From Brevundimonas sp. (lineage in GTDB: Bacteria; Pseudomonadota; Alphaproteobacteria; Caulobacterales; Caulobacteraceae): a stretch of DNA of 8,801 bases. The notes beneath the pieces are model-generated. The model saw only the letters and a program-made list of their open reading frames with translations, was not told where the DNA came from and did not search any database. Shown in pieces: positions 7,216-8,801 of this stretch (position 1 is its first letter; the number at the start of each line of letters is the position of its first letter). The stretch is taken from assembly GCF_031082345.1 (NCBI RefSeq), contig NZ_JAVHLH010000112.1:1-8801 (forward strand). The letters run 5' to 3'. The position numbers were made by a program, and so were the translations under genes.

Positions 7216-7938
7216 ATGGCCCGCTTCATGACCCTCGATTTCGCCGACGGCGACCGGCCGCAGACCCTGGCCCGCGTGCTGGACATGGCGCGCGGGGCGT
7301 ATGGCTATGTCGTCACGCCCAATGTCGACCATGTGGTCAAGCTGATGGACGGCCGGGTCGGGCGCGACGTCTATGAGGGCGCTGACCTGAAGGTCTGCGA
7401 CAGCCGCATCCTCAGCCATCTGGCGCGGCTGCGCGGCGTGGCCCTGCCGGTCTATCCGGGTTCGGACATGACCGCCGACCTGCTGGCCTCGCCCGCCGCC
7501 GAGGGCCTGACCATCGCCGTCTTCGGCCCCGACCGCGCCGCCTTCGACGATCTGGCCGCCCGCTATCCGCGCCAGACCCTGAAATTCCTCGAGGCGCCGA
7601 TGCTGACGCCCGGCACGCTCGGCTGGCGCGCCGCCGTCGGCCATGCCGCCCACGCCGAGTGGGACGTGCTGCTGGCCTGCGTCTCCTTCCCGAAGCAGGA
7701 ACTGTTCGCCCACGCCTTGCGCGCGGCGGGCCGGTCGCACGGGGTGACATTGTGCGTCGGCGCCTCTGTGGACTTCCTCACCGGCCGCCAGCAGCGGGCG
7801 CCGCGCCTGTTCCAGCGCCTGTCGCTGGAATGGCTGCACCGGTTGCTGAGCCAGCCGCGCCGGATGTTCCGGCGGTATGTCATCGAGGGCCCGGCGATCT
7901 TCGGGTGGTTCGTCAGGACGGAAGTCATCGGGCGCTAG
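7216..7938 (+). CDS. WecG/TagA/CpsF-family (GT26) glycosyltransferase
   Basis: Encodes 240 aa, the usual length. GT26 enzymes transfer a sugar, often a ManNAc type, to a polyprenyl-diphosphate-linked acceptor at the cytoplasmic membrane face during polysaccharide, teichoic-acid or ECA synthesis. N-terminal half: VVTPNVDHVVKL (the T-P-N-x-D-H substrate motif), then ADLKVCDSRIL (56-66), where Asp62 sits at the place of the proposed catalytic Asp, followed by Ser where many members have Gly. Then YPGSDMTADLL. The C-terminal half has the family hallmark: CVGASVDFLTG (180-190), RAPRLFQRLSLEWLHRL (194-210, Glu205-Trp206) and QPRRMFRRY. The arginine-rich, hydrophobic tail is the membrane-contact appendage. 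No polysaccharide genes are adjacent, so the sugar and pathway are unknown. No clear ribosome site precedes the ATG; ATG 7228 (Met5) is a possible alternative start. Confidence 0.92.
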   Translation: MARFMTLDFADGDRPQTLARVLDMARGAYGYVVTPNVDHVVKLMDGRVGRDVYEGADLKVCDSRILSHLARLRGVALPVYPGSDMTADLLASPAAEGLTIAVFGPDRAAFDDLAARYPRQTLKFLEAPMLTPGTLGWRAAVGHAAHAEWDVLLACVSFPKQELFAHALRAAGRSHGVTLCVGASVDFLTGRQQRAPRLFQRLSLEWLHRLLSQPRRMFRRYVIEGPAIFGWFVRTEVIGR

Positions 7939-7946
7939 TTCCTCCC

Positions 7947-7964
7947 CCTCCCCTGAAGGGGAGG
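7947..7964. terminator. Palindromic hairpin between convergent genes, candidate bidirectional terminator or dispersed repeat
   Basis: CCTCCCC (7947-7953), loop TGAA, GGGGAGG (7958-7964): a perfect 7-bp GC stem in the 27-bp gap between the glycosyltransferase stop (7936-7938) and the smc stop (7966-7968). It is placed to end transcripts from both sides. Neither strand has a following T-run, so it is not a textbook intrinsic terminator; it may instead protect 3' ends. Similar CCTCCCC/GGGGAGG palindromes are, from memory, frequent between genes in Caulobacterales genomes. Confidence 0.5.
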
Positions 7965-7965
7965 A

Positions 7966-8801
7966 TTACGCCGCCACGATCTCTTCCGCCTGGGTCAGGT
8001 CGACGCTGACCAGCTGGCTCACTCCCCGCTCCGGCATGGTGACGCCGTAGAGGCGATCCATCCGGCTCATGGTCACCGGGTTGTGGGTGATGACGATGAA
8101 GCGGGTGTCCGTCCGCTTCCGCATCTCGTCCAGCATGCGGCAGAAGCGGTCGACGTTGGCGTCGTCCAGCGGGGCGTCGACCTCGTCCAGCACGCAGACC
8201 GGGGCCGGGTTGGCCAGGAACACCGCAAAGATCAGCGCCGCGGCGGTCAGGGCCTGTTCGCCGCCGGACATCAGGCTCATCACCGACAGCCGCTTGCCGG
8301 GCGGGCAGGCGTAGATCTCCAGCCCGGCCTCCAGCGGATCGTCGCTCTCGACCAGCTTCAGCTCGGCCTGGCCGCCGCCGAACAGGGCCTCGAACAGGCT
8401 TTTGAAATTGTCGTTGATGACGTCGAAGGCCGCCACCAGCCGCTCGCGGCCCTCGGCGTTCAGCTCGTCGATTCCGTCACGCAGCTTGGCGATGGCCTGG
8501 GTCAGGTCGGAGCGCTCGACCTTCATGGTCTGCAGCCGGTCGCCGTACTCGTTGGCCTCGTCCTCGGCCAGCAGATTGACCGCGCCCAGCGCCTCGCGCT
8601 CGCGTTCCAGTCCGTACAGCAGGCTCTCGGCCCCTGCGGCGTCGGGCGGGCGGGCGATGGCGTCGTCCTGCAGCTTCTGGCCCAGTTCTTCCGGCGACAT
8701 CTGCGCCGTCTCACGCAGGTTTGCCTCGGTCTCGGTCAGCTTCTCGGCCGCCGCCTCGGCCCGCGCCGCCAGGCCGGCCCGCGCTTCCCGCGCCGACGAG
8801 G
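7966..8801 (-). CDS. smc: Chromosome segregation ATPase Smc, C-terminal part (partial)
   Basis: The reading frame enters from the right edge and ends at TAA 7968-7966; 277 residues are visible. Smc forms the ATP-driven ring that compacts and segregates the nucleoid with ScpA/ScpB. At the right edge is the end of the C-terminal coiled coil (Ala/Glu/Arg/Leu heptad-like sequence). Then comes [17 protein letters not shown], the linker [20 protein letters not shown], and the C-terminal ATPase half: signature motif MSGGEQAL (8271-8248), Walker [14 protein letters not shown] (Asp at 8187-8185, catalytic Glu at 8184-8182) and the H-loop VITHNP (His at 8085-8083). The end, [19 protein letters not shown], is typical of bacterial Smc. 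An internal ATG at 8700 is not the start. The gene converges on the glycosyltransferase gene. The hinge and Walker A half lie outside the window. Confidence 0.97.
   Translation of the reverse strand, partial: SSAREARAGLAARAEAAAEKLTETEANLRETAQMSPEELGQKLQDDAIARPPDAAGAESLLYGLEREREALGAVNLLAEDEANEYGDRLQTMKVERSDLTQAIAKLRDGIDELNAEGRERLVAAFDVINDNFKSLFEALFGGGQAELKLVESDDPLEAGLEIYACPPGKRLSVMSLMSGGEQALTAAALIFAVFLANPAPVCVLDEVDAPLDDANVDRFCRMLDEMRKRTDTRFIVITHNPVTMSRMDRLYGVTMPERGVSQLVSVDLTQAEEIVAA

Noticed and set aside
7165..7839. A 224-codon minus-strand frame opposite the glycosyltransferase gene
   Set aside because: It is antisense to a gene with full family motifs, and its composition is that of a shadow frame.

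Overview
The window is high-GC bacterial chromosome with dense, codon-biased genes. The protein sequences look alphaproteobacterial. The style of the Smc C-terminus, the MurC-less end of the cell-wall cluster and the WecG-type enzyme suggest Caulobacterales (Brevundimonas/Caulobacter-like). That placement is an impression from sequence style, not a search result.

Layout: bases 1-4999 (+ strand) carry five consecutive genes of the division and cell-wall (dcw) cluster: the 3' end of murF, then mraY, murD, ftsW and murG. They are joined by stop/start overlaps or direct abutments (TGATG, TAG-ATG, ATGA), so they are almost certainly one translationally coupled operon. Together they finish UDP-MurNAc-pentapeptide (MurD, MurF), load it on undecaprenyl phosphate (MraY), add GlcNAc to make lipid II (MurG), and polymerise it at the septum (FtsW).

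The cluster stops at murG. The next gene is on the opposite strand, with its stop codon one base from the murG stop. From 5001 to 7168 there is a three-gene block: a small secreted protein (-), an MscS-family channel (+) and a second small secreted protein (-). The two secreted proteins look like diverged paralogues: similar length, a signal peptide, a W-x-x-DC-x-ART motif and a second Cys at nearly the same distance. They resemble the surface-adhesin-E type of two-cysteine periplasmic/surface proteins, but that assignment is tentative.

Bases 7216-7938 (+) encode a WecG/TagA/CpsF-type (GT26) glycosyltransferase. It converges on the 3' end of smc (-), which runs off the right edge. A perfect 7-bp GC hairpin lies in the 27-bp gap between these two stop codons.

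Most of the window is ordinary housekeeping sequence. I see no mobile elements, CRISPR arrays, tRNA/rRNA genes or clear phage genes. The points worth a second look are the paralogous secreted pair around the channel gene, the truncated dcw order, the orphan GT26 enzyme with its Asp-Ser active-site variant, and the intergenic palindrome.
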